In this document: in pieces, positions 29,545 through 38,640 of the stretch | How positions within the stretch are numbered: position 1 is the first letter of the stretch | How the letters are laid out: every line of letters begins with the position of its first letter | NCBI RefSeq assembly: GCF_025370755.1 | Contig: NZ_JAMXFC010000001.1 | Span: 302,348 to 366,347 of the forward strand | Reading direction: 5' to 3' | Length of the DNA: 64,000 bases | Source of the DNA: Laspinema sp. D2d | GTDB lineage: Bacteria > Cyanobacteriota > Cyanobacteriia > Cyanobacteriales > Laspinemataceae | Program-made: the position numbers and the translations under genes | The notes under the pieces: model-generated | The model's input: only the letters and a program-made list of their open reading frames with translations | What the model was told of the DNA's origin: nothing | Databases searched by the model: none

Positions 29545-30365
29545 TTATTTCCGGTAAAGGTTACCCCTTGCACAAAATAACGATTAAAAAATGCATAAAT
29601 AGCCAAGGCGGGTAATGTAAATACCATCGAAGCGGCCATGATATAGTTCCAATAACTGATATATTGACCCTTAAAGGTATTCAATCCCAACGGTAAGGTA
29701 AACATATCTTGACTGGATACGACAATTAAGGGCATGAAAAAATTATTCCAACTTCCCATAAAAATAAAAATAGCTTGAGCCGCTAGGGCCGGTTTTGCTA
29801 ACGGCATTACCACTTTCCAAAAGGTTTGCCATCGGTTCAATCCATCCAATGCCGCCGCTTCTTCCAGTTCCTTGGGGAAATTTACAAAGAACTGACGCAT
29901 CATAAAAATAAATGTGGCATTGACCATACTGGGGACAATTAATCCTTGATAAGTGTTCAACCATCCCAAAGATTTTAAAATTAAAAAAGTGGGAATTAAG
30001 GTGATTTGTCCGGGAATCATTAATACAGCTAAAATCATCCCAAATATAATTCGATTTCCCCGAAACGGAATCCGGGCTAGGGCGTAACCTGCCATTGAAT
30101 TAAACACAATATTAAACCCGGTTACGCACACGGCTATAAAGGCACTATTGAACAACCAGCGCCCGAATAGGCGTTCTCGGGTAAAGATGGATTGATAGTT
30201 TTCTAGGGTAAAATTCTGGGGGATAAAATTCATCCCCCCTTCCACAATTTCTGCTAAGGGTTTAAAGGATGCCGACATTGCCCAGGCAAAGGGAATAAAG
30301 GTGACGATCGCGTATAGAATTAAGAATCCGTACAGCAGCGCTTTTAATCCAGAAATTCGCTTCAT
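29538..30365 (-). CDS. carbohydrate ABC transporter permease (MalG/UgpE type)
   Basis: A 275-residue inner-membrane permease with about six helices. The EAA loop that docks the ATPase is EEAAALDGLNRWQTFWKVV, followed by PLAKPALAA. Together with the adjacent MalF-type permease and the binding lipoprotein it forms an importer of the CUT1 class for sugars or polyols. It starts 26 nt after the upstream permease stop, so the two are co-transcribed. No ATPase gene is present in this window; CUT1 systems often share one ATPase (MsmK/UgpC-like) encoded elsewhere. The substrate is not determinable; cyanobacterial relatives import glucosylglycerol, trehalose or maltodextrins. Confidence 0.92.
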   Translation of the reverse strand: MKRISGLKALLYGFLILYAIVTFIPFAWAMSASFKPLAEIVEGGMNFIPQNFTLENYQSIFTRERLFGRWLFNSAFIAVCVTGFNIVFNSMAGYALARIPFRGNRIIFGMILAVLMIPGQITLIPTFLILKSLGWLNTYQGLIVPSMVNATFIFMMRQFFVNFPKELEEAAALDGLNRWQTFWKVVMPLAKPALAAQAIFIFMGSWNNFFMPLIVVSSQDMFTLPLGLNTFKGQYISYWNYIMAASMVFTLPALAIYAFFNRYFVQGVTFTGNKG

Positions 30366-30391
30366 TCTCCGTGAGTCTCCTGTGATGACGA

Positions 30392-31345
30392 TTACTGAGG
30401 AATGTCTTCTTTAAACAAATACCGTTGCACCAGGGTCGCTAAGACGATCGCCGTTGCTAATAAGAGGGCTAAAGCAGCCGCATATCCCATCTCTAAATTC
30501 TTAAAAGCATATTGATAAATCAACAAAACTACCGTCAAGGTGGAGTTATTGGGACCGCCGGACCCTCCCGAAAAAATATAGGATTGGTCAAAGAGTTGAA
30601 ACGTGCCAATAATACCCATGACAATGATAAAAAAGGTCACAGGTTTGAGTAAGGGTAAGGTAATATTCAGAAAGCGATCGCACCCATTCGCCCCATCAAT
30701 TTTGGCCGCTTCATAGAGAGATTCTGGGATATCTTGAAGCGCTGCCAAATAAATCACCATGAAAAAGGGCGCGCTTGCCCAAATATTCATAATCATAATC
30801 GATTTCAGCGCTATATTTGGGTCTCCCAACCAATTGTAAGTCGGTAAACCAAACCCTTCTAAAAAATGATTCAGTAGCCCATCGGCATTGTAAATCCACA
30901 TGAAAATCAGGGTTAACACCGCCGATGAGGTAATCGTCGGCAGGAAAAACACCACCCGAAACAGGTTTTTCCCGCGAATTTGAGCATTCAGGACCAAGGC
31001 TAACATTAAGGCAATGAACGTCTGAATCGGAACGACGATCGCCACATATTCAGCGGTATTTTTCAACGCAATCCAAACCCGTCCATCATCCACCAACCGG
31101 GTAAAATTCCGCAGGTGAACAAATCGATAGCTCATTTCCCCTAAAATCTCAACTTTGTGAAACGAGAGGAAAATCGCATACAAAATTGGCAAGCCCAAAA
31201 ACACCCCTAAAATCATTAAAGCTGGGGCGATAAATAGATAACCGGATAGGGAAGGGGAAAAGCGAAAATTTCGATGGGTTTTAGCCCGAGAAGCCGCTGG
31301 ATTTAAAGAAGACACAGGCATAGATTTGAGTGGGATGCTAGTCAT
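30392..31345 (-). CDS. carbohydrate ABC transporter permease (MalF/UgpA type)
   Basis: A 317-residue permease with a 40-residue cytosolic N-terminal extension and about six membrane helices. The EAA loop is LYEAAKIDGANGCDRFLNI, followed by LPLLKPVTFF. It sits between the binding-protein gene (50 nt upstream) and the MalG-type permease (26 nt downstream) on the same strand. The pair makes the membrane channel of a CUT1 importer. Confidence 0.92.
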   Translation of the reverse strand: MTSIPLKSMPVSSLNPAASRAKTHRNFRFSPSLSGYLFIAPALMILGVFLGLPILYAIFLSFHKVEILGEMSYRFVHLRNFTRLVDDGRVWIALKNTAEYVAIVVPIQTFIALMLALVLNAQIRGKNLFRVVFFLPTITSSAVLTLIFMWIYNADGLLNHFLEGFGLPTYNWLGDPNIALKSIMIMNIWASAPFFMVIYLAALQDIPESLYEAAKIDGANGCDRFLNITLPLLKPVTFFIIVMGIIGTFQLFDQSYIFSGGSGGPNNSTLTVVLLIYQYAFKNLEMGYAAALALLLATAIVLATLVQRYLFKEDIPQ

Positions 31346-31395
31346 AGTTTAGGAACCTCTTTGACTGAGGACAGAACTACCTTCATGTCAGGGAA

Positions 31396-32661
31396 TTAAT
31401 ACAGACTCGCTTTAATTTCCTGGTTGGCAGTCGCTTGGGCTTTTTTCATAGCCTCTGATAAAGATTGTTCCCCTAATAAAGCACTGAGAAACTGATTGTT
31501 AAAATTTTGAGTAACGAGGGACAAATTTTCCCCGGCTTGCCAAAGGGTGGCATAGTCAGCACCGGCAACAAAAGGCGCATAGAGGGGATTATTGAGATAT
31601 CCCAATTCGGCTAGGACTGATTTGCGGGTGGGTAAAATTAATCCCCCACTCGCCCAGGCTTTCATGCCTTCTTTTCCGGTTAAATAAGAAATCAATTCCC
31701 ACGCTTCTGGTTTATGAGTAGATTGCTTATTCATGACGTAGGCAACGGTAAACGCCATTGTGCCTTTTTTGCCGTTAATGGTAGGGACGGGAGCAATAGC
31801 AAAAGAAATCCGAGGAAAGGTTTCTTGCAGGTAAGGAATGGCCCAATTTCCATCAAGAACCATCGCTGCTTTTCCCTGTCCAAACATTTCGCTGACGTTA
31901 CTTGCGCCGGTATCGGAAGGAATGCCTGCGGTGCGAGCTTGTTGATATTGTTCGATAACCGGGGCGAGTCCTTTTAAGGCTTTGGGTTGAGCAAATGCGG
32001 CGAACCCTTTGCGATCAACAAATTGCCCGCCAAAGGCTTTAATTACAAAGGCTTGACGGGTTAATTCGGGAACCATGCCATAGCCATACCGTTGGATGCG
32101 CCGATCGCGATTGCGTCGCACCGTTAATTGTTCAGAATACTCCTGTAATTGCGCCCAAGTTTTTGGCGGTTCACTTAATCCCGCTTCCTGGAAAAATTCA
32201 GTATTGTAATAGAGCCCTAAGGTAGAGAAATCTTTCGGTAACCCGTAAATTTTGCCCTTATATTTGAAGGCATTGAGCATCGCCGGTTGAAAATCTCTGA
32301 GGTCAAAATCTGGGGTAATATAGCGATCAAGGGGTTCTAATACGCCTCGATGCATCAGTAACGGTGCTTCTAGGGTATCTAAATAAAAGATATCCGGAGC
32401 CGCATCCCCGATTAATCGCGTTTTGATGACGTCAGAATACTGATCCGTGATGACTTCATACCGGACTTTAATTTTAGGATGGGTGGCTTCAAAATCCCGG
32501 AGTAGCTGTTCAAGAAGCTGTTTTTCCACGGGACTACTTTGCCAACCACTGAGAGTAAGAGTGGTAACATCTTCACCGGGAAAACTGCCGCAGGCGGTGA
32601 GAGTGAGAACCAGCAGCAGGACGATCGCCCACTGGCACAGAAGCCGATAAAGTTTTGACAT
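31396..32661 (-). CDS. extracellular solute-binding lipoprotein (sugar, CUT1 type)
   Basis: A 421-residue periplasmic binding protein. The signal peptide ends in the lipobox LTLTAC, so Cys24 would be lipid-modified and the mature protein anchored. The body follows the family-1 solute-binding pattern: TLSGWQSSPVEKQLLEQLL at the start, FYLDTLEAP, YGLPKDFSTLGLYYN, GKAAMVLDGNWAI, and W-rich ligand contacts. AGGA lies about 4 nt before the ATG. It is the first gene of the importer trio and gives the specificity, but I cannot assign the sugar. The MFS gene upstream on the same strand ends 66 nt earlier and may be co-transcribed. Confidence 0.92.
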   Translation of the reverse strand: MSKLYRLLCQWAIVLLLVLTLTACGSFPGEDVTTLTLSGWQSSPVEKQLLEQLLRDFEATHPKIKVRYEVITDQYSDVIKTRLIGDAAPDIFYLDTLEAPLLMHRGVLEPLDRYITPDFDLRDFQPAMLNAFKYKGKIYGLPKDFSTLGLYYNTEFFQEAGLSEPPKTWAQLQEYSEQLTVRRNRDRRIQRYGYGMVPELTRQAFVIKAFGGQFVDRKGFAAFAQPKALKGLAPVIEQYQQARTAGIPSDTGASNVSEMFGQGKAAMVLDGNWAIPYLQETFPRISFAIAPVPTINGKKGTMAFTVAYVMNKQSTHKPEAWELISYLTGKEGMKAWASGGLILPTRKSVLAELGYLNNPLYAPFVAGADYATLWQAGENLSLVTQNFNNQFLSALLGEQSLSEAMKKAQATANQEIKASLY

Positions 32662-32727
32662 AAATCCTGCTCTCGGGTAAAGCTGGGCCGTCCTGAATGT
32701 AATAGCCGATACTTTTTTATTATGCCC

Positions 32728-34170
32728 TTATGAATCAGAATTTAACCGGGGTTTTAACCAAAAACTTGCAAGGTTGTCAAGTATCTGGCGGAGGCTTTGG
32801 CTACGGGGTTCCTGGAGGAACAGCAAGGGAAGTAGGGCCATTAGTCGCAAGAGTGCGGAGAAGGCAAATAAGCCAACGAATCCGCCAAAGGCTGATTGGG
32901 TGGCAATAAATCCGCCTAGGGTGGTCCCGACGGCACCGGCTAATCCACTAACGGCAGCCGCGATCGCAAAATAACTCGAAGGCTGTTTCGCCGGGGCGAT
33001 TTCCATTTGGATATTGCTGCTGCACAGATCCACGGCTGCCCAAGTTGCGCCACTAATCAGGTGCAATAGCGGTAATCCCACCCATAACACCACCCCGTGG
33101 GTTCCTGTTGCCAGCCAGAGCACTGGGGTAATGGCGACAAGGATACCGACAAAGAGTAACAGGGGACGATTTCCCAGGCGATCGGCTAATTTTCCCCAAA
33201 TCGGCAGCATCAGCAAGTTAGCACCAGCAGCGAGGCTGTTGTAGAGGGTAACCCAACTCACATCAATTTCTAAATCTTTGAGTAAATAGAGGTTAAAAAA
33301 TGGGGCGCTGAGGTTGACGGCAAACATCCAACCGCCAAAATAGAGCAGAAACATCCGGAAATTTTTATCTTTTAAAAAACTCGGCAGGGCGATCGCTGAT
33401 GAGGGGGGAGTGGGTTCAGTTTTGGGGAGACTTCGGCTGTCGCTGCCCCAAATTTGGGGGTTAACATCTGCCATCAAAAACTGAAAGCATAAGCTAATAA
33501 TGCCAGCGGCGATCGCCACACACAAGATAATTCCATAGCCTTCAATGGTCCCTCCATCCCATTGGGATACCATCACCCCCAAGATTGGCATCGTCAGTAA
33601 ATTGGTGAGATTCGCGGCACTGTTGCGAAAGCCAAAGTAACGCCCGCGTAGGCGATCGGGGACTAAGGCAGCCATCCAACTCACCCAGGAGGGACTCCCA
33701 AGGGCCCCCAAAATATGGGTGAGGGCAACGATCGCCAGGGTTCCGACAAGCAGATTATGGGCTTGCCGGGGATCCACGAGAAACCAGCCAATTCCCAGGA
33801 GTAAAAACAGCCACAGCAGGCGAGAAATGCTGAAAATCAAGAGGGTGTACCAGTGACGACTCGTGGTGCGATCGCCTAGATAAGCCCCCACAGGTTGCAG
33901 AAAATTCACCAGCATCGGAATCGCTGCCAGTAACCCGATTTCGACGTTACTTGCGCCAAGATCCAGCAAAAAATTACTCAGCAAGACCCCCCCAGTGGCG
34001 CAGGAGAAAAACGTGGCAAACACGCCATCCAAGGTAGAAGCTTGTAAGCTGTTGCGAATCGCCGATTTAGAGCGTTTCCCATTGGGAAGAATGAGGGAAT
34101 TCTCGGAAAGGTATTCGGAAAATAGAGGCTTTTTTAGAGGAAAGGCGATCGTCAGTTTACTCTGGGTCAT
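32728..34170 (-). CDS. MFS transporter
   Basis: A 480-residue major facilitator protein with about 12 helices. After a 45-residue hydrophilic start, the first helix carries DGVFATFFSCATGGVLLSNFLLDLGAS, split here around the helix turn, and the loop 2-3 signature appears as GAYLGDRTTSR. A long polar loop at about 235-265 divides the two six-helix halves. The family includes sugar and drug exporters and lysophospholipid-type carriers, so the substrate is open. Its position just upstream of the sugar importer genes suggests a carbohydrate connection. Plus-strand open frames over this gene are shadows. Confidence 0.85.
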   Translation of the reverse strand: MTQSKLTIAFPLKKPLFSEYLSENSLILPNGKRSKSAIRNSLQASTLDGVFATFFSCATGGVLLSNFLLDLGASNVEIGLLAAIPMLVNFLQPVGAYLGDRTTSRHWYTLLIFSISRLLWLFLLLGIGWFLVDPRQAHNLLVGTLAIVALTHILGALGSPSWVSWMAALVPDRLRGRYFGFRNSAANLTNLLTMPILGVMVSQWDGGTIEGYGIILCVAIAAGIISLCFQFLMADVNPQIWGSDSRSLPKTEPTPPSSAIALPSFLKDKNFRMFLLYFGGWMFAVNLSAPFFNLYLLKDLEIDVSWVTLYNSLAAGANLLMLPIWGKLADRLGNRPLLLFVGILVAITPVLWLATGTHGVVLWVGLPLLHLISGATWAAVDLCSSNIQMEIAPAKQPSSYFAIAAAVSGLAGAVGTTLGGFIATQSAFGGFVGLFAFSALLRLMALLPLLFLQEPRSQSLRQILDNLASFWLKPRLNSDS

Positions 34171-34329
34171 AGCAGATTTAGGGAAATTTAATCTGTTGAT
34201 GGAATCACTAAAGTGGTTAGAGTCTAAAAAAAAATGGCCGCAAATGCCAATCTGACTGGAGGGGGAAATTTCCTGGGGGTGTTCAGGAGTTAGGAAGAGT
34301 TTGGATTCCGACTGCCTTTCACCGGGACA

Positions 34330-34344
34330 AGAAACCGGGTTTCT
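34330..34344. repeat. AGAAACCGGGTTTCT palindrome
   Basis: AGAAACC and GGTTTCT flank a single central G. Near-copies occur at 36567-36579 and 36619-36633, and weaker ones near 47731 and 49681. All are in spacers. This looks like a dispersed short palindrome family. Confidence 0.6.
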
Positions 34345-34407
34345 AACCCAATTTTTACCTCCTGTCCAAAAGTTAACTCAGAAACTTAGTTTTTAACTGA
34401 AATTTGA

Positions 34408-34439
34408 TAAAAAAAGGAGCGCTCAACCCCTCGCTCCTT
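34408..34439 (-). terminator. intrinsic terminator of the DUF6335 gene
   Basis: On the minus strand AAGGAGCG and CGCTCCTT form a perfect 8-bp stem (34432-34439 with 34414-34421), followed by a run of seven T. It lies 23 nt after the stop of the gene ending at 34462. Confidence 0.85.
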
Positions 34440-34461
34440 GACGTAAAATTTTGCTCAATTC

Positions 34462-34911
34462 CTACAATTGACCGAGGCGATCGCCGACCACACTATCACG
34501 CCGCAGTTCATATTCTTCTGAGGATTCCGGGTCTAATTCCCAGCGTTCTTCATCTCGTTCTGACAATTCATCGCGAACCCCTAACTCTTGGCGATCGGCC
34601 TGTTCCACTCCGGCTGCTGCACCGATTTCATCTACAATATCTTGGTCGGGAGTTGGTGCCGTTCCTCCCACCGCTTCATCCCCAACATTTTGAGCTTCGG
34701 ACCATGCCGCATCCACATCTCCCCCGGTTAATTCAGGACTGGTATGAGTATATTCTTTCATCTTATTTCCCATGCTGCGATCGCCACTATTAGCGCCCGG
34801 GCGATTCGCTATTCCAGTTCCCAAAGATTCTGTTTCAACTTGGGGTAAATCTTCTACAATGCCCTCTTCTCGGGCCATATTTTTGGGCTTTTCTTGTTTA
34901 TTTTTAGTCAT
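34462..34911 (-). CDS. DUF6335 family protein
   Basis: A 149-residue acidic, hydrophilic protein without membrane segments. The conserved block is SPELTGGDVDAAWSEA, followed by VGDEAVGGTAPTPDQD and RWELDPESSEEYE, which I recognise as the cyanobacterial DUF6335 pattern. The function is unknown; the composition suggests a partly disordered protein. It starts at an ATG and is followed 23 nt later by a strong terminator. The upstream spacer contains TTGACT at a reasonable distance but only a weak -10 box. Confidence 0.75.
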   Translation of the reverse strand: MTKNKQEKPKNMAREEGIVEDLPQVETESLGTGIANRPGANSGDRSMGNKMKEYTHTSPELTGGDVDAAWSEAQNVGDEAVGGTAPTPDQDIVDEIGAAAGVEQADRQELGVRDELSERDEERWELDPESSEEYELRRDSVVGDRLGQL

Positions 34912-34979
34912 AATTATCCCTATTAAATCAGCAAAGATTGGTAAATTTTTTACTAAAAGTCAATGTTCCCAGGGTTGGG

Positions 34980-35015
34980 AGTTAGAGTTTACCCTTGTAA
35001 ACTCATAAACTAACT
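34980..35015. other. perfect 8-bp hairpin in spacer
   Basis: GAGTTTAC (34985-34992) and GTAAACTC (34997-35004) with a 4-nt loop, flanked by AGTTA and TAACT which can pair as an outer stem. No U-run follows. It could be an operator or a transcript-end structure for the zinc-ribbon gene. Confidence 0.4.
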
Positions 35016-35129
35016 TTCGTTCCTTTTACAAAGCTAACCGATTTCTAGGTTATTAGCTTCTACCCAAGGGCATATTTTATCAATCCTTTGGCCGCATAAA
35101 TCCCTAAAATAACTAGATACTCCCTTCAA

Positions 35130-35333
35130 TCAGCCATCGGGAAACTGCCAACAAGCAATACGCTCTACATCACCACTGCCGCAGGATTTACAAGGTACAT
35201 CCGTAAAAGAATCAACCCATTCTTCCCCGCAGTGACGACAGTGACAAAAAACATTGTGACGATTCGCTTCATTGAGTCGCCACTGCCACTCCTTCAGTTC
35301 ATCCTCATTCAAAGGTCGAGGAATTTCTGTCAT
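35130..35333 (-). CDS. small zinc-ribbon protein
   Basis: A 67-residue protein. The pairs CHCRHC and CKSC with intervening 14 residues form a zinc ribbon; the rest is charged, beginning MTEIPRPLNEDELKEWQ. Such small ribbons are common in cyanobacteria and their partners are unknown. It starts at an ATG, 30 nt after the neighbouring minus-strand gene, so the two may be co-transcribed. Confidence 0.7.
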   Translation of the reverse strand: MTEIPRPLNEDELKEWQWRLNEANRHNVFCHCRHCGEEWVDSFTDVPCKSCGSGDVERIACWQFPDG

Positions 35334-35363
35334 GGATAGTCTCCCAAACTCGTCGGTTTAATA

Positions 35364-35918
35364 TTATATGCGATCGGTCAGCAGGTTTAAAAAGGTTTGA
35401 TAAACCGCTTCTACCTCTTGAAAATAGGTGGCTTCATCGGCTGATTTAGAGATAAAAAATAGATTAAAACAAGGCATCACGCAATTTTCAGATTCTAGGA
35501 TATCCGGCGTAAGAACCACTTCTACGGTATTTTGGGATAATACGCCATTCGTAAACTCTATTAGCGTTGTCAACTGTTCCACCAAATCATCATATTCATT
35601 AATATTTCGGGGAAGAATGCCTACATAGCGAGGCCGCATCTGAGATTTTGAGGTGGAAAAATGCCCTTGACAACTGGAATAAGTGATACAATTAAATTTA
35701 AAAATTAAGGCAATTGTTAAATCCCGAACACCCGGTTCAATAGATTTTTTAAACTGGCGATGGTATTTAGATAAAATGGGAGAATCTGCACAAGCGGCAG
35801 TTCCCTCCGTGTTGATATTGCCGAGGGGACTTTGCCGAAATATCTCGGCGGGATTTGCTTCCACAAAGCGATCGTCCCAGGATTCGATAAATTCTTTCAA
35901 TCCACTGAAATAAGTCAT
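35364..35918 (-). CDS. conserved-looking protein of unknown function
   Basis: A 184-residue soluble protein that I do not recognise. It is rich in aromatic residues and hydrophobic beta-type stretches, such as TIALIFKFNCITYSSCQGHF, with seven Cys overall. The pattern CITYSSCQGH looks like a conserved core but I can name no family. No membrane segments. It starts at an ATG and is followed on the same strand by the zinc-ribbon gene. The divergent neighbour is the DUF2809 gene. Confidence 0.6.
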   Translation of the reverse strand: MTYFSGLKEFIESWDDRFVEANPAEIFRQSPLGNINTEGTAACADSPILSKYHRQFKKSIEPGVRDLTIALIFKFNCITYSSCQGHFSTSKSQMRPRYVGILPRNINEYDDLVEQLTTLIEFTNGVLSQNTVEVVLTPDILESENCVMPCFNLFFISKSADEATYFQEVEAVYQTFLNLLTDRI

Positions 35919-36058
35919 CGGTTTAAATTGTTTTAATTAAAAACTTAACAAAAATAGAGAAAGGAATTTCCACTGCTTTTATTCCTCAAGCCTTGCCGGA
36001 ATAATTGAAACTCGCTATAGTTGAGGCAGGTATCAATAGATTGGACCGTTGATCCGCT

Positions 36059-36502
36059 ATGACTTCTCCCTTTTCCCCCAATCATCGCTTTTTTCAATAC
36101 CGCCTTGCTTTGTTCCTCAGTATAGCAATTCTCGTCCCCTTCGGGTTGTTTACCAAATTTTATCGCGGTCCGGGTCAATCCTGGCTCAATAATTCATTTG
36201 GCGGAATTCCCTACGAAATTTTTTGGATACTGCTCGTTGTTTTGATTTGGCCGAAAGTTTCCGCAAAATGGGCAGCAATAGGGGTTTTAATTGCCACTTG
36301 CCTTTTAGAGTTTTTCCAACTTTGGCATCCCCCATTTTTACAAGCCATTCGGGCCACATTTATCGGGAAAATGGTATTAGGGTCAACCTTTGTTTGGTCA
36401 GATTTCCCCTATTATTTTATGGGATGTTTTTTAGGATGGTTCGGGTTGAAAGGAATTCAGCATTTTACTCTGAGATATAAAATTAATAGCAGTATAGAAT
36501 AA
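36059..36502 (+). CDS. DUF2809 family membrane protein
   Basis: A 147-residue membrane protein with four hydrophobic segments. Family landmarks are GLFTKFYRGPGQSW near the start, GIPYEIFWILL and the conserved FFQLWHPPFLQAIRAT. DUF2809 proteins are of unknown function. The gene stands alone on this strand, divergent from the minus-strand group at 34462-35918. Confidence 0.8.
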   Translation: MTSPFSPNHRFFQYRLALFLSIAILVPFGLFTKFYRGPGQSWLNNSFGGIPYEIFWILLVVLIWPKVSAKWAAIGVLIATCLLEFFQLWHPPFLQAIRATFIGKMVLGSTFVWSDFPYYFMGCFLGWFGLKGIQHFTLRYKINSSIE

Positions 36503-36566
36503 AAAACACTTTTCAATCAGCCTTGCCCTTAATCCAACGTTCAGTAACCTATTAAACAATAGGACC

Positions 36567-36633
36567 AGAAACCGGGTTTATTGCCTTAATTTTTGACAAA
36601 TTAACCGAAACTTTTTTCAGAAACCCAGTTTCT
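36567..36633. repeat. two AGAAACC-type palindrome copies
   Basis: AGAAACCGGGTTT (36567-36579) and AGAAACCCAGTTTCT (36619-36633) lie 40 bases apart in the spacer before purU. They are relatives of the palindrome at 34330. Confidence 0.5.
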
Positions 36634-36660
36634 AACCTGTGTTGTATCAATAGCCTAGCT

Positions 36661-37518
36661 TTACCCAAAAACGACGGTGCGATCGCCATAGACAAGGACT
36701 CGATTTTGCAAATGTAGACGAACCGCCCTCGCTAACACCATCCGTTCTAAATCTTTCCCTTTTCTAATTAAATCGGTCACCTCATCGCGATGGCTGACCC
36801 GGACGACATCTTGCTCAATAATTGGTCCTGCATCCAGGTCCGCTGTGACATAATGGGCCGTTGCCCCAATAATTTTTACCCCCCGTTTATAGGCTTGATG
36901 ATACGGTTTTGCTCCCGCAAAAGCAGGCAAAAATGAATGGTGAATATTAATTACCGTCGGAAACTTTTGGACAAAATCTCCGGTCAAAACCTGCATATAT
37001 TTAGCCAGAACGACTACATCAATGTTATACTGTTTAAGCAATTCAATTTGCTTCGCTTCCTGAGTATTTTTGTTGCCTTTACTAATAGGAATACAATAAA
37101 AATCAGCCCCAAACTGTTGAGCAATCTCTTCCAGATCCGGATGGTTGCTGATAATTAAAGGAATGGAAGAATGAAATTCTTTTGCCTTCTGCCGCCACAG
37201 CAAATCGAGTAAGCAATGATCTTGCCGACTCACCCAAATCGAGAGACGCGGGATCGTGTCGGAAAAATGCAGTTGCCAATTGGCATTGAGGGGGTCGCCG
37301 ATGGTTTCTTTGAACGTAGAGGCGATCGCCTCCCGGGGTAAATCAAACCCATCCAGTTGCCACTCAATCCGAGTTAAAAATAACCCAGCGGCAAAATCCG
37401 TATGATGATCGGCATGAATAATATTCCCATTATGGGAATAGATAAAATTGGCAATCGTCGCCACTAATCCCCGGCGATCGGGACAAGAAACAAGTAATGT
37501 TGCAGTTGGACTGGTCAT
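36661..37518 (-). CDS. purU: formyltetrahydrofolate deformylase
   Basis: Hydrolyses 10-formyl-tetrahydrofolate to formate and tetrahydrofolate, balancing one-carbon pools with purine synthesis; cytosolic. An N-terminal ACT domain (about 1-80) begins TATLLVSCPDRRGLVATIA, followed by a formyltransferase fold with the active-site Asn/His/Asp set visible in INIHHSFLPAF and GATAHYVTADLDAGPII. The length of 285 residues is normal for PurU. ACT domains bind amino acids, in known homologues methionine and glycine, so allosteric control is likely. It stands alone on the minus strand. Confidence 0.95.
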   Translation of the reverse strand: MTSPTATLLVSCPDRRGLVATIANFIYSHNGNIIHADHHTDFAAGLFLTRIEWQLDGFDLPREAIASTFKETIGDPLNANWQLHFSDTIPRLSIWVSRQDHCLLDLLWRQKAKEFHSSIPLIISNHPDLEEIAQQFGADFYCIPISKGNKNTQEAKQIELLKQYNIDVVVLAKYMQVLTGDFVQKFPTVINIHHSFLPAFAGAKPYHQAYKRGVKIIGATAHYVTADLDAGPIIEQDVVRVSHRDEVTDLIRKGKDLERMVLARAVRLHLQNRVLVYGDRTVVFG

Positions 37519-37676
37519 TAGTTAATACACTCTGAATATCCAGGTAACATGACATAGGATTGATGCATCATGATTCCTAAGCTACTGACGCATTTAAACG
37601 GCCTCTAAATCAGCAGAGGAACCCCACCTGACGCCTCCCCAAAACACAGGGGAGGGGACCGGAAGTGGCGGTATTT

Positions 37677-38615
37677 CTATTCGGGTTCTATCGGTTCTGG
37701 TTGTTGGGAAGGGTCAGGAACAGGTGGTTGCTGATTCTCTCCTTCTTGGGGTAAAGGTTCAGGAACAGGTGGTTGCGGATTCTCTCCTTCTTGGGGTAAA
37801 GGTTCAGGAACGGTCCGATTTTGTTCGATACTTTCTTCGGGAGTTTGAATCCATTCTTCTAGGGGGCGATCGACGGCATTTTCTAAGTTAGTTGAGAGTA
37901 ATAAAACAGGTTGAGCCGTGAGGGTCCCTCGGCGGGGATCGACTTGAGCGTAAAGATTGCTGCCGGTAAAGTCCCGATTACCTACAACCAGTTGATAAGT
38001 TTCGCCGGTTGTGAGGGTAATGTCAATCGTTGCCTGGGGATTTTCTAACCCATAATCTCTAATTTGTTGAGGGGTTGCGCTCAGAATGCGATCGCTTTTT
38101 CCTCTGACTACTTCATTCAACAAGAAGGCAACATAGGCTTCATTGGCAGCATAAGTCGCCGGAATAGAAGGCGATGTAGGAGCAGATTCCATTGATTCCG
38201 TTGATTCCGTTGATTCTGTTGATTCTATTGTTTCGGGGGTTTCTGGTATTTCTGTTGTTTCTGCTGTTTCGGGTGTTTCTATTGTTTCTGGGATTTCTGT
38301 TGTTTCTGTTGTTTCTGGGGTTTCGGGAGGAAGGGTTTCAACAGGAGTCGGTGTACTCTCGATGACTTCCATAATCCAAAGGGGTTCGCCGGGTTTTCTA
38401 GTTTCTGCGATCGCCCCTCGTTGAAAGCGCAATGTTCTTTCCTCAGTCGTTAGCACAAAAGATTTTACCTGGTCTTCTTGAAAGGTAAAAATTTGCTTCT
38501 GATTTTCCTGGGCCGCTTCCTGGGATGGTACGACATTCACCTCATAAAAGTAAACCGCACCTGTAAAGCTAACCGCCAGGAATAACAGTAGTAAAGTAGA
38601 CCGTTGAAATTTCAT
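37677..38615 (-). CDS. DUF4340 domain protein with Pro/Thr/Glu tracts
   Basis: A 312-residue protein with an N-terminal membrane anchor (about residues 7-24) and two DUF4340 parts: QVKSFVLTTEERTLRFQ at about 50-66 and DYGLENPQATIDITL with ETYQLVVGNRD at about 190-215. A 50-residue tract of PET, TET and STES repeats at about 92-145 separates them. The C-terminus carries two exact 15-residue repeats starting PEPLPQEGEN, coded by 45-bp direct repeats at 37711-37755 and 37756-37800. DUF4340 proteins commonly follow GldG-like genes. It starts 25 nt after the GldG-like stop and is the last gene of that operon. The role is inferred to be in the exporter complex. Confidence 0.85.
   Translation of the reverse strand: MKFQRSTLLLLFLAVSFTGAVYFYEVNVVPSQEAAQENQKQIFTFQEDQVKSFVLTTEERTLRFQRGAIAETRKPGEPLWIMEVIESTPTPVETLPPETPETTETTEIPETIETPETAETTEIPETPETIESTESTESTESMESAPTSPSIPATYAANEAYVAFLLNEVVRGKSDRILSATPQQIRDYGLENPQATIDITLTTGETYQLVVGNRDFTGSNLYAQVDPRRGTLTAQPVLLLSTNLENAVDRPLEEWIQTPEESIEQNRTVPEPLPQEGENPQPPVPEPLPQEGENQQPPVPDPSQQPEPIEPE
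37711..37811 (-). repeat. 45-bp tandem repeat inside the DUF4340 gene
   Basis: Two copies of a 45-bp unit (37711-37755, 37756-37800) with a partial third to 37811. They code for 15-residue Pro/Glu/Gln repeats at the protein C-terminus. Confidence 0.85.
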
Positions 38616-38640
38616 CTTTTTTGTCGTTCGCTCTTTCGAT

